Assembly (NCBI GenBank): GCA_964017045.1 | Contig: OZ024810.1 | Coordinates: forward strand, 11,277,562 to 11,341,561 | DNA from: Omphiscola glabra | Lineage: Eukaryota; Mollusca; Gastropoda; Lymnaeidae | Direction of reading: 5' to 3' | Length of the DNA: 64,000 bases | Shown: positions 46,988-60,000 of the stretch, piece by piece | Layout: every line of letters starts with the position of its first letter | How positions within the stretch are numbered: the stretch's first letter is position 1 | Notes under the pieces: generated by a model | Seen by the model: the letters and a program-made list of their open reading frames with translations, nothing else | Databases searched by the model: none | What the model was told of the DNA's origin: nothing | Made by a program: the position numbers and the translations under genes

Positions 46988-49448
46988 ATGTCAGATGCTG
47001 AAGGGTATGTTTTATAAAAATCACCAATATAAGCTTAGGCCTACATGATTTAAAAAAATAAATAAATAGAACAGTATATCATATAAACATAAAAGGAACT
47101 CTTATTCTTTCTGTATAAAATTAAAATTTGAAGAGCTAGCTGTGTTCACTCTAATAATCTTTATGTTGATTTGATCACTGTTCTTTGAAACAATATTTAA
47201 ATTGGTGGGAGTGTTAGATAATAATCAAGGCTGGGCGGTCTTGTCATGTGTAAGACATAAATGAGTGTTAAGCACACTTGACACGCTCTCAGGTGGTCCA
47301 GGGATCATCAGATGAGGGATGTTTTTTATATTTAAATCAAATATGGTATTCTCCTGTTGCAGAGATGCTCCAGTTCCTGCTCCAGTGGTAGTGGCTGATG
47401 CTGGACCACTAGACATTTACCAGGCTCTGCAAGAAGTCCTCAAGACAGCTCTCATCCATGATGGTCTGTGTAGAGGTGTAAAGGAAGCAACCAAAGCCCT
47501 TGATAAGTAGGTCAAGGTTCTGTTTGTTTTGTTTACAGTTTTAAAAGAACTGCAGTGATAAATGGATGCTCTCTACTGAGGCACTTAATTCATTCTTCTT
47601 GTTCGACTTGATTTAGATGTCTTTTTTAATAATAACGATTGGGAACTATTTAATTGTAATATTATTATAACTAGACAATGTGTTGTTTATTGCTTCTCCG
47701 GGCCTCCGGTTGAATAGCCTGTGGTGGCTTGCCCATTAGGAGGTGTCGGCCACCTTACCCCTTCAACGTTATCCAGGTAACAAGACCTCCATTGCGTTCC
47801 CGCGTAGACAGACAAGGGATATGCATGGTAACTGCCGGAGTGAGAACAGCACCTACAGAGACAGGGTGGGGATCATGATTACAAGTTGCTGTTAATGGAT
47901 ATGAGGCTGGAGGCGAAGGTGGAAACCTCTAGCCGATGATTCTATTTACGCAGCTCCGAGAAAGCTGCTCCTAGGCAACTGTTTTGCCCAGCTACTTCGA
48001 AAACCAGTTGGGTGGTGGAAACCCACTGTAGAAACCCTCTTATAGGGCGTCCGGCGCTTCCCTGGGATGAGTGGGGGTAAGATATTAGGACGTAAATTTA
48101 CCTACCCGGCTCCTAGGAAAGTCGATCATGTGCACTGTGTGTATGTACTCGACCTCGTGTCCTTGGGTTGGGGCGTTACCCGATCGAGCAGACTTGGGTG
48201 GGGCCTGACCTGGCACGATACTCGAGCTTAAGGGAGGTGCTTTGGGGAGGGCATAAAGAGCTTTTAGCTCGACAGCCCGCTGATGCCATTTCCTAATGCG
48301 ATATATTTTTTATTGCAACAAAAGCAATATTTAGTAAAACCAAAAATCCTGAGCATTGCACATATCTGTTGTTCAAATTAAAAGTGTTAGGTTCAGGATT
48401 TTAATTAATAAAGTTAGTTGAATTTAAAAGAAATTTAACTTTATCTAAAGCTACTTTGTTTGGCCATATAACAGATATTTTAGAGTTAAATTTCTTTGTT
48501 TTTACTATTTCATGGACTTCTCATTTACTGTTCCTTTTAGACGTCAGGCCCATCTCTGTGTTCTGGCCAACAGTGTTGATGAACCCCTCTATTCCAAACT
48601 AATTGAAGCTCTTTGTGCCGAGCATGATATTAACTTACTGAAGGTAAGGACACAGTTGTTGATGCTCATTTAATTTAAATAGGAATGCACTGTTACATGT
48701 TTTTAGACAATGGAGAGATGAAACATTTTAAAGACATTTTATGATAATTGATGTAAGTTACTTTTCAATAATTCATTGATAAAGTCTGCTATTGACTGCT
48801 CATCAATTCATCATATAATGTGCTAGTATCATTCATAATTAACCTATAATATTGAATCAAAACCTGTAAAGCTTTGTTGACATATCTGCTGTGGAAATAT
48901 GTTATACCACCCCAGGACCACCCTGACCGCTTGGCCCTTGGTCCCATAAGCACTACATTAACTGTTATAAATACATTTTTGTTTTAAAAGTAAGACTGTT
49001 ATTTCTTATTGACAGGTTGATGATGCCAAGAAACTTGGGGAGTGGGCTGGTCTATGCAAATTGGACAAGGAAGGCAAAGCAAGAAAAGTCAATGCCTGTG
49101 GTGTTGTGGTTGTTAAGGTATTGCAATGAAGAGATTAAAGCCAGGCTATCTATATCTGTATATAATTACCTAATTTAAGCTAGCATGGCTATTGAAATGA
49201 AAAAAAATCTATCACAGTTTACTTAAGTAAATTTTAATGGTTCAAGATTCATTTTTATTTCAAATAGTTTTAGATGTTTATTGGCACACAATGAAGAGAA
49301 AGTGATGCATAGTTATTGATAACATATTGTGATTTTTAAAAGAAATAATTTTGATTTAGCATAATAATGTCATAAACTGTTTCCTCAGGACTATGGTATG
49401 GAGACACCAGCATTAGATGTTGTCAGAGATTATTTCAAGTCCAAGTGA
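46988..49448 (+). CDS. RPS12: 40S ribosomal protein S12 (eS12)
   Basis: Small-subunit ribosomal protein of the beak region of the 40S subunit. Coding exons: 46988-47004, 47363-47506, 48541-48643, 49016-49117 and 49389-49448. All introns are GT..AG and in phase, giving 141 residues (human eS12 has 132). Diagnostic stretches are [69 protein letters not shown] and the C-terminal VVVVKDYG...YFKSK. The N-terminus is a short acidic and Pro/Ala-rich leader ([20 protein letters not shown]), longer than in vertebrates. The ATG exon carries about 20 bases of 5' UTR after an acceptor at 46966-46967. Intron 2 holds a GC-rich insertion (47690-48295). Confidence 0.97.
47690..48295. mobile_element. GC-rich 0.6-kb insertion in RPS12 intron 2, unidentified
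   Basis: Base composition changes sharply from AT-rich intron to a GC-rich block starting near CTTCTCCGGGCCTCCGGTTG and ending near GCCATTTCCTAATGCGATAT. It has no long open frame and no recognisable tRNA or rRNA identity. Text such as GGTGTCGGCCACCTTACCCC and GGGATGAGTGGGGGTAAG resembles LINE 5' leader sequence in style, but I cannot name the family. Confidence 0.45.
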
Positions 49449-49534
49449 ACATTGGGATGTTTGGTGGAGAAAGGACTGTGTGAATACAAGAGGCCTTGTC
49501 ATGAATATTTTGAATGGTGCTTTAAGGTTTATGG

Positions 49535-49540
49535 AATAAA
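49535..49540 (+). promoter_or_regulatory. Poly(A) signal AATAAA of RPS12
   Basis: A canonical hexamer 87 bases after the stop codon, fitting the short 3' UTR usual for ribosomal protein genes. Confidence 0.8.
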
Positions 49541-49815
49541 TGTGTAATGTATTTATTACATTGTTGGTTTTCTCATTTTTAATTATTTTTGATGTCATGC
49601 ATTTTAAATATCATTGTTTCCAGGTATTTATTACAAGTGGAAAGGGATTATTATTACCAGATTCTGCAAAATTAGCTGAAGATTACTCAAGTTATGTAAT
49701 ATTTGGTTTTAGTTTAAGAAAAGAATACTCTACCAGTACTGACACTTAAATAGATATATAATATTTGATATATATATTTTTCATAACAAGTCATTTCACT
49801 AGTCATCCAATGAGC

Positions 49816-50157
49816 CAGGGGTGGGCAAACTACGGCAACTTATATTTTGCGGCCCTCGAAGGCATTTAGAAATTTAAAAAATTACTTTGTTTTTAAGCTA
49901 TTTTTTTAAATTTTGCAGAATTTTATGTACTTTACCATTATGATTGTTTTAACATTTTGGTCAAATTTCTTTCTAATTTTCTATTTTTTTAAACAGTCTA
50001 TGACTTTTGTCATGTAATGCTAAAATGCAAATCGACTGATTTTAATATAGAGAAATGTTCATCGACATGTGAAAATTGGACATTATATACATGCGGCCCT
50101 CCAATAGCTTTATCTTTGTCAATGTGGCCCTCAGCACAAAAAGTTTGCCCAACCCTG
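49816..50157. mobile_element. Non-autonomous hAT-like MITE, 342 bp, with 8-bp target duplication
   Basis: The element starts CAGGGGTGGGCAAACT and ends with its inverse, AGTTTGCCCAACCCTG (one mismatch in 16). Both sides are flanked by CAATGAGC (49808-49815 and 50158-50165), a perfect 8-bp duplication. The CAGGGGTGGGCAA terminus and 8-bp duplication are characteristic of hAT elements. GCGGCCCTC motifs occur near both ends. There is no transposase. Confidence 0.92.
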
Positions 50158-50279
50158 CAATGAGCAATCTTATTTTCTTTACAAAAGCAATGCTCTCATT
50201 ATTATGGCCCTTGGGGGAAATGTAGTCCGTCTGACTCCATTATTCTTGTAGGTTGATGTAATCATAAAATGAGAATCGA

Positions 50280-50462
50280 TAGTTTCCTAATCGATAGTTT
50301 CGGAAACATTAACTCAGTTTAACCGTCTCTTTCTCAAGAGGGTAAAAAATTTCCTAATTGATAGTTTTGGAAACATTAACTGTCTCTTTCTCAAGAGGGT
50401 AAAAAGTTTCCTAATCGGTAGTTTTGGAAACATTAACCGTCTTTCTCAAGAGGGTAAAAAGG
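50280..50462. repeat. About 60-bp tandem repeat, 3 copies
   Basis: Unit from TTTCCTAATCGATAGTTTCG through GAAACATTAAC, CGTCTCTTTCTCAAGAGGG and TAAAAA, three copies of slightly different length. Confidence 0.85.
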
Positions 50463-50477
50463 TAAAGATGCTTTCTT

Positions 50478-50552
50478 ACAAAGTAATGTAAGTGTATACT
50501 TCATACAGAAGTTTTGTTACAAAGTAATGTAAGTGTATACATCATATAGAAG
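50478..50552. repeat. About 40-bp direct duplication
   Basis: TTACAAAGTAATGTAAGTGT followed by ATAC and TTCATACAGAAG occurs twice in tandem. Confidence 0.8.
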
Positions 50553-50559
50553 TCTTGTT

Positions 50560-52953
50560 ATCATCGTATTGTATGTTTATCTAGGAATGTTTTTGCTGAA
50601 CAGTAACCACTGTAGGGCATTATTTCCCAAACTTACTTTTGAACAGTGTTACTCTAAATAATATAAGGAGTGGTCAAAGCATGGCCAATGGCCTCCTCTT
50701 CTCAGCTCGTGGGGAGGGGTCAGTTTGTGATTGGAGGATTGATATTTGCAGACATGGCTACGCCAAGAAAAAATGTGTTTAGCGCAAAAACTTAATTTTG
50801 GAAAGCCCTCCCCAAAAATGTAAATTTTTATACACATTTTGAATAAATAATAATATTTTTTTCACCGCCCATTAAAGTTTAATTAAGAAACTCTGGCCTA
50901 CACAACCCCCTGCCCGCCATTTTGCACAGCCCTGGCATCAGCCATACGCAAGCATAGATATGAACCAACACTGCCCTACTTCAAGTAAACCTTATGCCTC
51001 TATGGACACGTGTAATGCAAAGTTTGACAGGTGTAGTATTGGAATGAAGATTTATAAACCTCGAACACCAACTCAATTTGTAGATGTAAAAAATAGGACA
51101 TTTTAATTGAAAATATTTCAAAGAATTGTCTTGGATACAAAGACTAGGTTAATGTAAATAGCTTCAACTTCATTTATCACATTTATATTTTAATACACAC
51201 ATCTGGACACTTTGAAGAATCACCTTCGGGGGATGGAAACAGATGGATGTAACGTAACCAGGCGGTAGTAACACTAATGTGTCCACTGATGTAGATTCTG
51301 TTAGACCTGCTTGACCTGACCTTCCATTGTGTTTTTGTTCTTTTCATAAAGACCTGAACATAATGCTTTAAAAAAAATTCCACCCCTATTACTACGGTAA
51401 TCAAAATAATGGAAAGCCAATATTTGCAAAGTTATGAGTAGAATCACTACTAACATTAAACAGAAATTACAATAGATTCCGATTAATTTATGAAATAATA
51501 CAACCATTTTATCAGTGGACAATGATTCACTGCAGCAATATGTACAAATAAATGCACCAAAGAACAAGAGATCCACAAATGACCAAACCTTGACCTTCAT
51601 TAATATTTGCAGATAACAATTATTTTTCTGTAAAACTTTATATTTCAATTCATGACGACAGTTTTGACCATGATTATTCTGGAAAATCAGGTGTTCCCCT
51701 CTATTGAAGTTAAGTGAACAATTAAGTTCAATTAAATCTATTGAAATAGTTTTACAGAGTCATTGATTGTTAAAATCCTGACTCATAAATATCATAAATA
51801 GGTTTGTAAGTGCAAATCAGGATTCAACCATGCAATACAAAAAAAATTATGGAAGCTATGCTAGATCGACAGCAGGTAACACTCTAGCATCAGGCCAAAA
51901 TAACCTCCGAAATATGGAAGTTATGCTAGATGAGCAGCAGGTACCATTCTAGCATCAGGCCAAAATAACCTCCAAAATATTAGCAACATTTTGGATTGTG
52001 TATTTTTAAAATGTTAAAGCTTTATGACTTTATGTACTGTAATCCACATGTAACCCTGCAAATACATAAACATAATCTGATAACAGCTGCCAGTGGGACT
52101 TTTGTTTTAATAAATGAAAAGCATCCTATGTACCGGTACTTGAGTGTAATTTTTACAAACAAGGGCTGCATAAATTTTATGGGAGAAAAAAAAAATGAAA
52201 TACTGGTTATAATAATTTTAGCTACAATCTAATCATGCATTAATTTTTAAATGAAAACTTTAGACCTAGTTGATCTAGCTTACTGGAGATTTACATTTTT
52301 CAAAGAAATTAATATAACTGCAAAATATTACATTTATTAATATTTTTAGTAAAATCTACTCCTACATCTAAATATATTGTTAATTAAAACAAAACATAAA
52401 AAAAGTTGCCTTAAATATTTAATTGGAATTTTTTCCCTTAACATATTATAACAAAACTCTGTTTAACTAATACAACTTACAAAACTACAGTTTGCCTTGT
52501 TTGGAATGAAGACTAAAACAATGATATATATATCACATGAGTTTAAATAGACACAAATAAATAGATGAATAAGTTCTTTATCTGACAGCCTGAAACTAAT
52601 GTATCCTACCACACCATTACAATGGACAGCCAGTCAAACAAATCCAATCTGTTTTTTTTTTTGGTAAAAAAATCATCATTATTTTTAATTTTACAACAGA
52701 TAAACAAGTGCATAGATTTACAATCAAATAATTTTTCCTTCAGTAAGAACAATTATTTACATAGAAATTGGAACAGATTTTTTCATAACTTGGACATCAC
52801 AATGTATCTATACTTTAGCCTTTCTCCTGGCCTAGTCATGGAAGAGACTCACAATTCTCACACCCAGTTTTTATTAAAGTATTAGCTGCACAACCAGAGG
52901 TAAGAAAAGGCATTCCTTTACTCTGTCAACCGTGACTTCAAACACCACCAAAA

Positions 52954-52984
<31 letters not shown>

Positions 52985-54028
52985 AAAAGAAACAACAACA
53001 GGAGGTTGTTCCTTTTTCAGACAAACAAAATTAAAATGAAAGACTTTTCTTTATAAAAAAAAAGTTTGTTCGAAAGGTCAGCAATATGTTTCTATACATC
53101 AACTGGGTTCACAGTAATTGGGCTTGAGAGTAAATGATCTACATTTAGTGTTTGTTAGCATGCAGCTTATTACCCATGTTAGTAAATTTAAAATTTTTGT
53201 TTGTAAAACCATTTCATCCCAAATTTAGTAAAAAGCAATTCAAGGTGTTTAGGGTTATTTTTCTGCATCTAGGAACTAATGTGCATCCCTTGTCTATTTC
53301 TTGAAAAGGTTCTTGCTTGAATTTAAAAAAAAGAAATATTTGAAAGCCAAAGTAATTTTTCAAATATCATGAATGATTCAAGTAATCACAAAACTTTTTG
53401 TTCTAGAAATAGAATTGATTAGCATTGAAGAGAGCTCATTGCACAATCTATTACAAAACATTTTTAAAAAGATCATATTAGCATTTAACACATTCAAGAT
53501 TCCACTCTCTGAGTAAATATTTATAATGTTTTCCTTAACTAAAATAAATCTGAATATTAGCTGATAATGTAAATGCTGTATTTCTATTTTTACAAGAACT
53601 TTTAAGGAGATATAACTGAAGTCTTCAATTCTTATGAGCTGAATTATGAAATACTATAATCTCAGAAACATGAAATTTAATAGCTCTGTTTTACAAGTAG
53701 CTTCAAGCTCAACTTTAACTATAGATTAACAAAGGATTAAATGGACCATTACTTAAAACATACAAGCCATTATTTAATATTATGTTTTTATAAAGAAATG
53801 ATTTTCACATCATCTCATAGTGCCCAAGAAACCAAAGCACTTTAATAATTATTTAATTCAATGGATTTTTTAAAGGAAGGATTTAATCAACAGTAGCCCA
53901 TTCAAATTAATATGAAAGACCTGTAGGTAGGTTATAACATATTTTTTTTTAGCTTTGGTACTTCAGTTCAGTTAAAAACAAACATTTTATCATGTAAGAA
54001 GGCCTGTTTTCATGTGAATGAATCTAAA
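50560..54028. other. Intergenic between RPS12 and the SLC4 gene
   Basis: Gene-poor. It contains a 65-bp tandem duplication (51842-51982), a C-run followed by an A-run (about 52956-52988) and probably the SLC4 3' UTR toward 54028. I see no other gene. Confidence 0.55.
51846..51982. repeat. About 65-bp tandem duplication
   Basis: Two copies running from ATTATGGAAGCTATGCTAGA to CAGGCCAAAATAACCTCC. Confidence 0.85.
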
Positions 54029-57000
54029 CTAATTTATGACAATTTTGACTGCTGAAGGAACTTTTGCATTAGATGCACTTCCTGCCCCAAAAGAGTTAAA
54101 GTTGTGGCAACCATTGATTCTGACTATAACGTCATTGCTGTCGATGCTTGTGCTGCTGTCACTATGGACTGTCATCTCTATTGGGTGATCTATGTTGATT
54201 TCCGGCACAGCCACTGTGCCATTGGGGTGGTCATTAGGTAAGAATGAGGTACCACCCTGCAAAAACAGGAAAACCCCATGGATATCTTTGTTTTCAGTAT
54301 TTGAGATACTATTACGTGAGTGAAATGTGTTGTTTAATTTGCTACTGATATGTCAAATATGAGCTATTTGACTCAACTTGTTTAATTTTGAGTACACTCT
54401 ATTATCAACAGCTAGACTAAGATATTTTAAAATAACGTTTCTCTGTGGATTGTTTACAAAGTTATTTTAAACTTAAATTAGTTATTAAACTATTCTATAA
54501 AAATCATTCAATATTGTGTGATTTGGGAACATGTGAATGCAATTAACTTTTATAGGTAAGACAAGACAGGTTAAAAGCAGTGAAGTAAGTAGTAACTTTA
54601 CATGGGTTCCTGTTGCTCAACTTAAACAATCATTGAAATTTAATCTCTTCCCTTTGTCAAAACAGTTTATTAGCATGAAATTGAATGATTTTCTAATTTA
54701 TACCTTAAAATATGAATATCAGAGGTGTATCAGTATTTTCTATGAAACATGTAAACAAATCCAATGAGCTCCTTCAAACCAAAATCTTTTATTTTAAACT
54801 TTTCTTTTTGACAGTTCCCTCAGATTTTCCCCAACTAAGTTACTTAATGGATGATGGCAGGGGTTTCATAATAACTCTTAAAAAAAAAAAGAAGAACTAA
54901 AAAAAAATTCTTTGCCATTTCATTATTTTACAACTAAAATTAAGTTCTCTTTGTGGTAGCCTATCAGGTAGACAAAATTATCTTATTATTAACAATTGAA
55001 AGTATATGTAAGGGACAGCAGTGTCACAAAATGAGGTTAAAATATACAAAACAATAGTATATAAGGTAATATTCAAATAAAAAGCGCCAATATTTGTATT
55101 TGAAGAGAAAAATTTAACAGCTTAGGCCTACTATAACAGGTAAAAACTAAGCAGAGAGGTTGATAGGTTTTTATTAAAAGTAGCCTACAATTTAATTAGA
55201 AACATTCTTTAAACTCAGTATTTATAAGGAACAAAACACAGTAAAGTGATGAAATAGCTCAAATTAAAATTCTCCTTCAAATTAAAGCAGGAATAGTAGT
55301 GAACATTTTTAACTTCCTTTACTGTTTTTAATATTTCAGATCTGTATTTTCAAAAATTTGTTATTTGTTAAAATAATTATCAATTCAAAATATTTCCTTA
55401 CAGTGAACAAGAAAAGAGTTGAAGAATATCAGAATAAACTGCAGACTAAAATTAAAGAAGAGTATGTCATTATTTGTAACTAAAATCTTTCACTCTGGCA
55501 ACTAAACAATAAGAAATAAAAATATGACAGAAAAGTTTCCAGCCCAAAGCTTATGTACATACTATTTACACAACAACAGTAATAGCAATAAAGTTATTCA
55601 AATTGAAGCAAACAACATTAAAGTGAAGTCATATTGTAACAGTGTTTCTTAAAGTTTTCAGCAGAGCCACATTTGTAATTTTGTTTTAAAAAAAGTTAAT
55701 AGGAGATCCAAATTAAATATGATTGTAACAAAAACATTAGTTGAATTGAAAACTTGGTTAAATAATACAATTATCATGGTTTTCATTTATAAACCCAATA
55801 TTTCTGTTAAGTACAACAGAAAATCTTGAAATATGTGATGGATATCATCTCCCTTTGTATTTCAGAATGTAGGCCTATCCAAGAGTTCTAGTCTTGATTA
55901 GATTCACAAGTGTGCTGTGGCATTGGTTTGAGAAACACTGTACATGTTAGTAGAGCAAAAGCTGCTACATGTACTGATATGTACCTTAGATGTTATGAAC
56001 AAAGATTCACATTTTTTAAAAGCTGTGTAAAGGTTTCAGTAGGAAAGTAGGAGCTTGTTAATTTGATACACATGTTGTCTAAATGATGCCTGCATGGAGG
56101 ACATAACACTAATTTAATGGGGAATTGCAAAAGCTCTGCATAAGATATTTTATAGGGACATGGTCCATCAAATACCAATTTATATGCCTAATATTCAACA
56201 ACAAAAGCCTCTGAATAGGTATAACTGTTACCAAATATTCCTAGCTATATTACAAAATATCCCTAACTATATAATAACTTTTGTTGGATGGTAAAAAAAT
56301 CGCCTGTATTTTGTCCTTGCAAATTTTGTTTGCAATATGGCTTATAATTCTCAGTTAACATTTATTATTCATCAAATGTGATATTTGAAGCCATATAGAA
56401 TGATTAAAATATTTTTGGCATGATTCTTGCTAAATACATTTCAAAATCCCAAGCACTACAATTACAAAAACATTTTTTTTTTAAAATGTACTCACAAAAT
56501 AAAATTGTTTAAACTTTAACAACTCAATTATTTATTAAGTTTTTTTGCCTTATAATAAATTGTGGGATATTGGTAATTTTTTATTGAGCAATTATAGTGT
56601 GAGCTTGGAAATACTAATCTTATTATGTAAATATAATAATGATAAGTCATTTTCTCTCTCTATATCAAAGTTAAAGTATAAATAGTGACAAAAATGAAAT
56701 GAATTGGTCCCTGTGCATTATATATATATAAATATAGATGTGTATAATTGATGGCTTGAGTTTTAATATATTATAAATTTTATAAATATATTGTTTGGTG
56801 GCTAACTAAATGATAAATTTAAAATCTTTAGAATGGAATGTCTTACAAGTCAACATAATAATTAATAAAACACCAACCAATAAGCAGTTGTGGAAAATGG
56901 GAGTATCAAGGGACCACAAATGAATAATTCAATGTTATACACACATTCTCATTCTATATTAATTCTCATATTCTCTAATTTAGCTTTGTTTCAGTCACGA

Positions 57001-60000
57001 CACAAATGGAAAATTCTCCCATTTCCTGAACCCTTATTTCCAACAGTTTCTAAATAAAACAGTATACAAACTAAAATAGCATCACACATTAATACATAAT
57101 TTTAAAAAAAACTAAAATAATTCTAGCTACCCTGATACCCTGATGAATCTGAATGATTCAATGCAAGTGTTTGACTGGGGAGTATGGAAACAGCTTCACA
57201 TAATGTAATCTTCATGACCTTCATGGAAACGTGCCTCTACATCCATCTTCATTTTGAGTTTCATGGGCGGCTCTTCTTTGGGGAAAGGGGAGGGTGGTCT
57301 TGTGACACGTTTACTGAAAATACTAAATTTCCGTTTGGTTTCCATGGTTATCACCTGGTTGAATGTTACCTTTGTTTTCTTAGAAGTGATGGGAGGGAGA
57401 ATATGGTCAAGCCAGCTGAGCTCAAACTGTGTGAAGATGCAGTCTAGAAGCTTCCGAATGAAACAGGTAGCAAGAACCTAAGTAAATATACATTGATTTA
57501 ATGAGATCTCCTCTTGTGTAAATATACATTGATTTAATGAGATCTCTGCAACACGAAACAGAATGAATTATCTAACAAAAGCTCATTTTCATTGATTGTT
57601 AATTTTGGAATGAATTAAATATGTATAAAACTTGTAAAGCTTTGAAACTTCTTGTGTTTGTTATTTCAGAACTCCAGTTAACTGCCATTTAATTTCATCT
57701 TGGTTTTTTTCTTATTATGATGAAAAAATAAATGCATCTTGTTATAATGAATTTAAAAAATCTGTCTCGGTTTACAGAATCTTTTTTTAAATCTCAAAAT
57801 TTTAAATATTTAAAATGACATTTTTAAATTAGGATTTTTTGTGGGGGTTTAGGGAGAAGTTCATAATGTATTTTCACCATTTTGTTCCACTTTAAATCTA
57901 TTTCCATGTAAATTGGTTAATCAAAAGTCCTAAAAGCCTTTATAAAATTTAAATGTATTCATACTAAGTATTTTGCTTTTCAGCAGTGATTATTAAGTCA
58001 CAGAAAATTATTAATCTAACCCTCTTATAAACAAACTATTAATTCCATTTTAACCTCCTTTAAAACTCAAAATAAAATTATCTGCTTTAGGATGATTACT
58101 GTTACTAACAGAGTGGACTAAACAGTGTTCTTCAGCAAATGGATAACTACTTTACCATTATTGGGAAGCCTATTGATGTCTCTTTGAATGTCTTAATGAT
58201 CCACAGTCCCGCAAGGCACAATATTTGGATGAGAGTGTAGATGTGAACCCTCAACAAAGGCACATGTCGCAAGTAAGGATAGTCAGGTTGATATTTGGGA
58301 CTTATCATATACAGCATAAATCTGTCAACCAGCTGATGAATAAAGTAATATAGACTCTTTAAAAATTAATTTAACATAAAATTCCTGCATTTAAATATTA
58401 TTTTTCTTTAACTATACAAATAGTCCATCTGGAGTTTAATATGGCTGTGTCTATTCAAACATTAAAAAAAAAATTCAATTACTAAAATTATAGTTACACC
58501 TGGAACTTACCTTATTTCCCCAGACACCCAGAATAAAATTTTTGATAATTGATAATAGTACTGGTACAAATGATTAATGTAATAATTGAAAATATTAATT
58601 ATAAGCCCATAATGATCTATGCAAATTTCTTCCCCTTTCTGGTTAATTACTTTCCTATTAACATTAAAATCCCAAACTGAAAAAATATAAAACTGTATGA
58701 TTCATAGTTTGTTTGGGTTGAATATATATTCTTATATCTAAAAAAAAAAAAGTTAAAAAAAATCTATGGGGGCCGGCTTTAACCTAATATTTTTAAAATT
58801 CATTTTCTGGGTTCTGGTTAAAAAAATTAAAACAGAAATAAGTAATTATCTCGTTGTGACATACCTGCATGCCTTCCAGCGACCTGACACCCATGAACAG
58901 AAAGACACCATATAACACAGGCAGTGGGATAAACTGTAAGGTAAAAAATTGTAATATTTTAATGGAAATCAAAATTGTATATGAAAATTGCAATGAAGGA
59001 CACAACAAATGTCACAAACAACATTAAAATTCATTTTACAATGAGAACCTAATTAACAAGAAAACAAAAATAACATAATTTGTTTTAAATAAATAAAAAC
59101 AGGGGTATGCCTAGGCCTAGGATATATTAATTATATTATTGAATAACCAGAAATGTAAATATGTATTTATTTTTGTGCTGAAAATAAATATGTACAATGT
59201 AATAAAAAAATAATTTCCATTTATTGGGATCAATGAAGAATCTTTTCTTATCTGAGTGTCTTCTTACAAATTTACAAAACTTTTGAAATAATGTAGTTAA
59301 TTTTCTGGATATCTCCTGCAATTTTGGAAGATGCTATCTCCCAGTTCTTAAAAATTTCCACAACAGCAAACTAGATGAATAAATGAACAGCTACAGGGTT
59401 AAAAATTTATACCTTCAAAACGCCAGTCAACAGGACAGATAACCCACTCAGCAGTCCTACCAAAAGGGATGTAACTCGCTGTTCCCTGACACCTAAAAAC
59501 TCAGGTTTCTCCCCAGGGGCAGTGCAGTCAGACTCAACCTGGGATTAATCGGCAATGAAATCAGACTGAACTTAAAGTTTCTGTAATTTTATAGTAGAAG
59601 TATGATTAATGGACTAAAATAGATGTGGGGCCTACATATTAAGTTAATGGGCAGCAACATTTTTAAATTTAGCGAATTGTTGAATAAAGAAAAGTTCCGT
59701 GATTGATGTAAAGTTGGTTCAAAAACACAATTTTTATTTAATTATGATGGAGAAAATATTCAATATGTTTCTTTACCTTTAAGCTCATTATGTGCGCCAG
59801 TGCAGAAACAGTAGCTGCCACATACCAAGGCAGACCAAGGATTGACATGACCGTTATAAGTACAGCCAGTACCAAAATGTCCAGGTGATAGCCAGAGCCT
59901 TTCTGTAGGACATTAATTTCATTTAAGAATTTACACTTTCACCTTAAGTCTAAAATTGATAAGACTAAGTTTATATAGATTTTAAATGTAAACTACTGAA

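Noticed and set aside
47005..49388. Intronic snoRNAs in RPS12
   Set aside because: Vertebrate RPS12 introns host snoRNAs and I looked for box C/D pairs. Only weak ATGATAATTGATG-like text appears, with no convincing C, D and terminal stem combination.
52956..52988. Poly-C/poly-A tract as a functional element
   Set aside because: A homopolymer junction of this sort is a common slippage or assembly artefact; no feature attached to it.
54537..54900. Plus-strand frames of 62-76 codons opposite the SLC4 3' intron
   Set aside because: No similarity, low-complexity ends and no matching splice partners.
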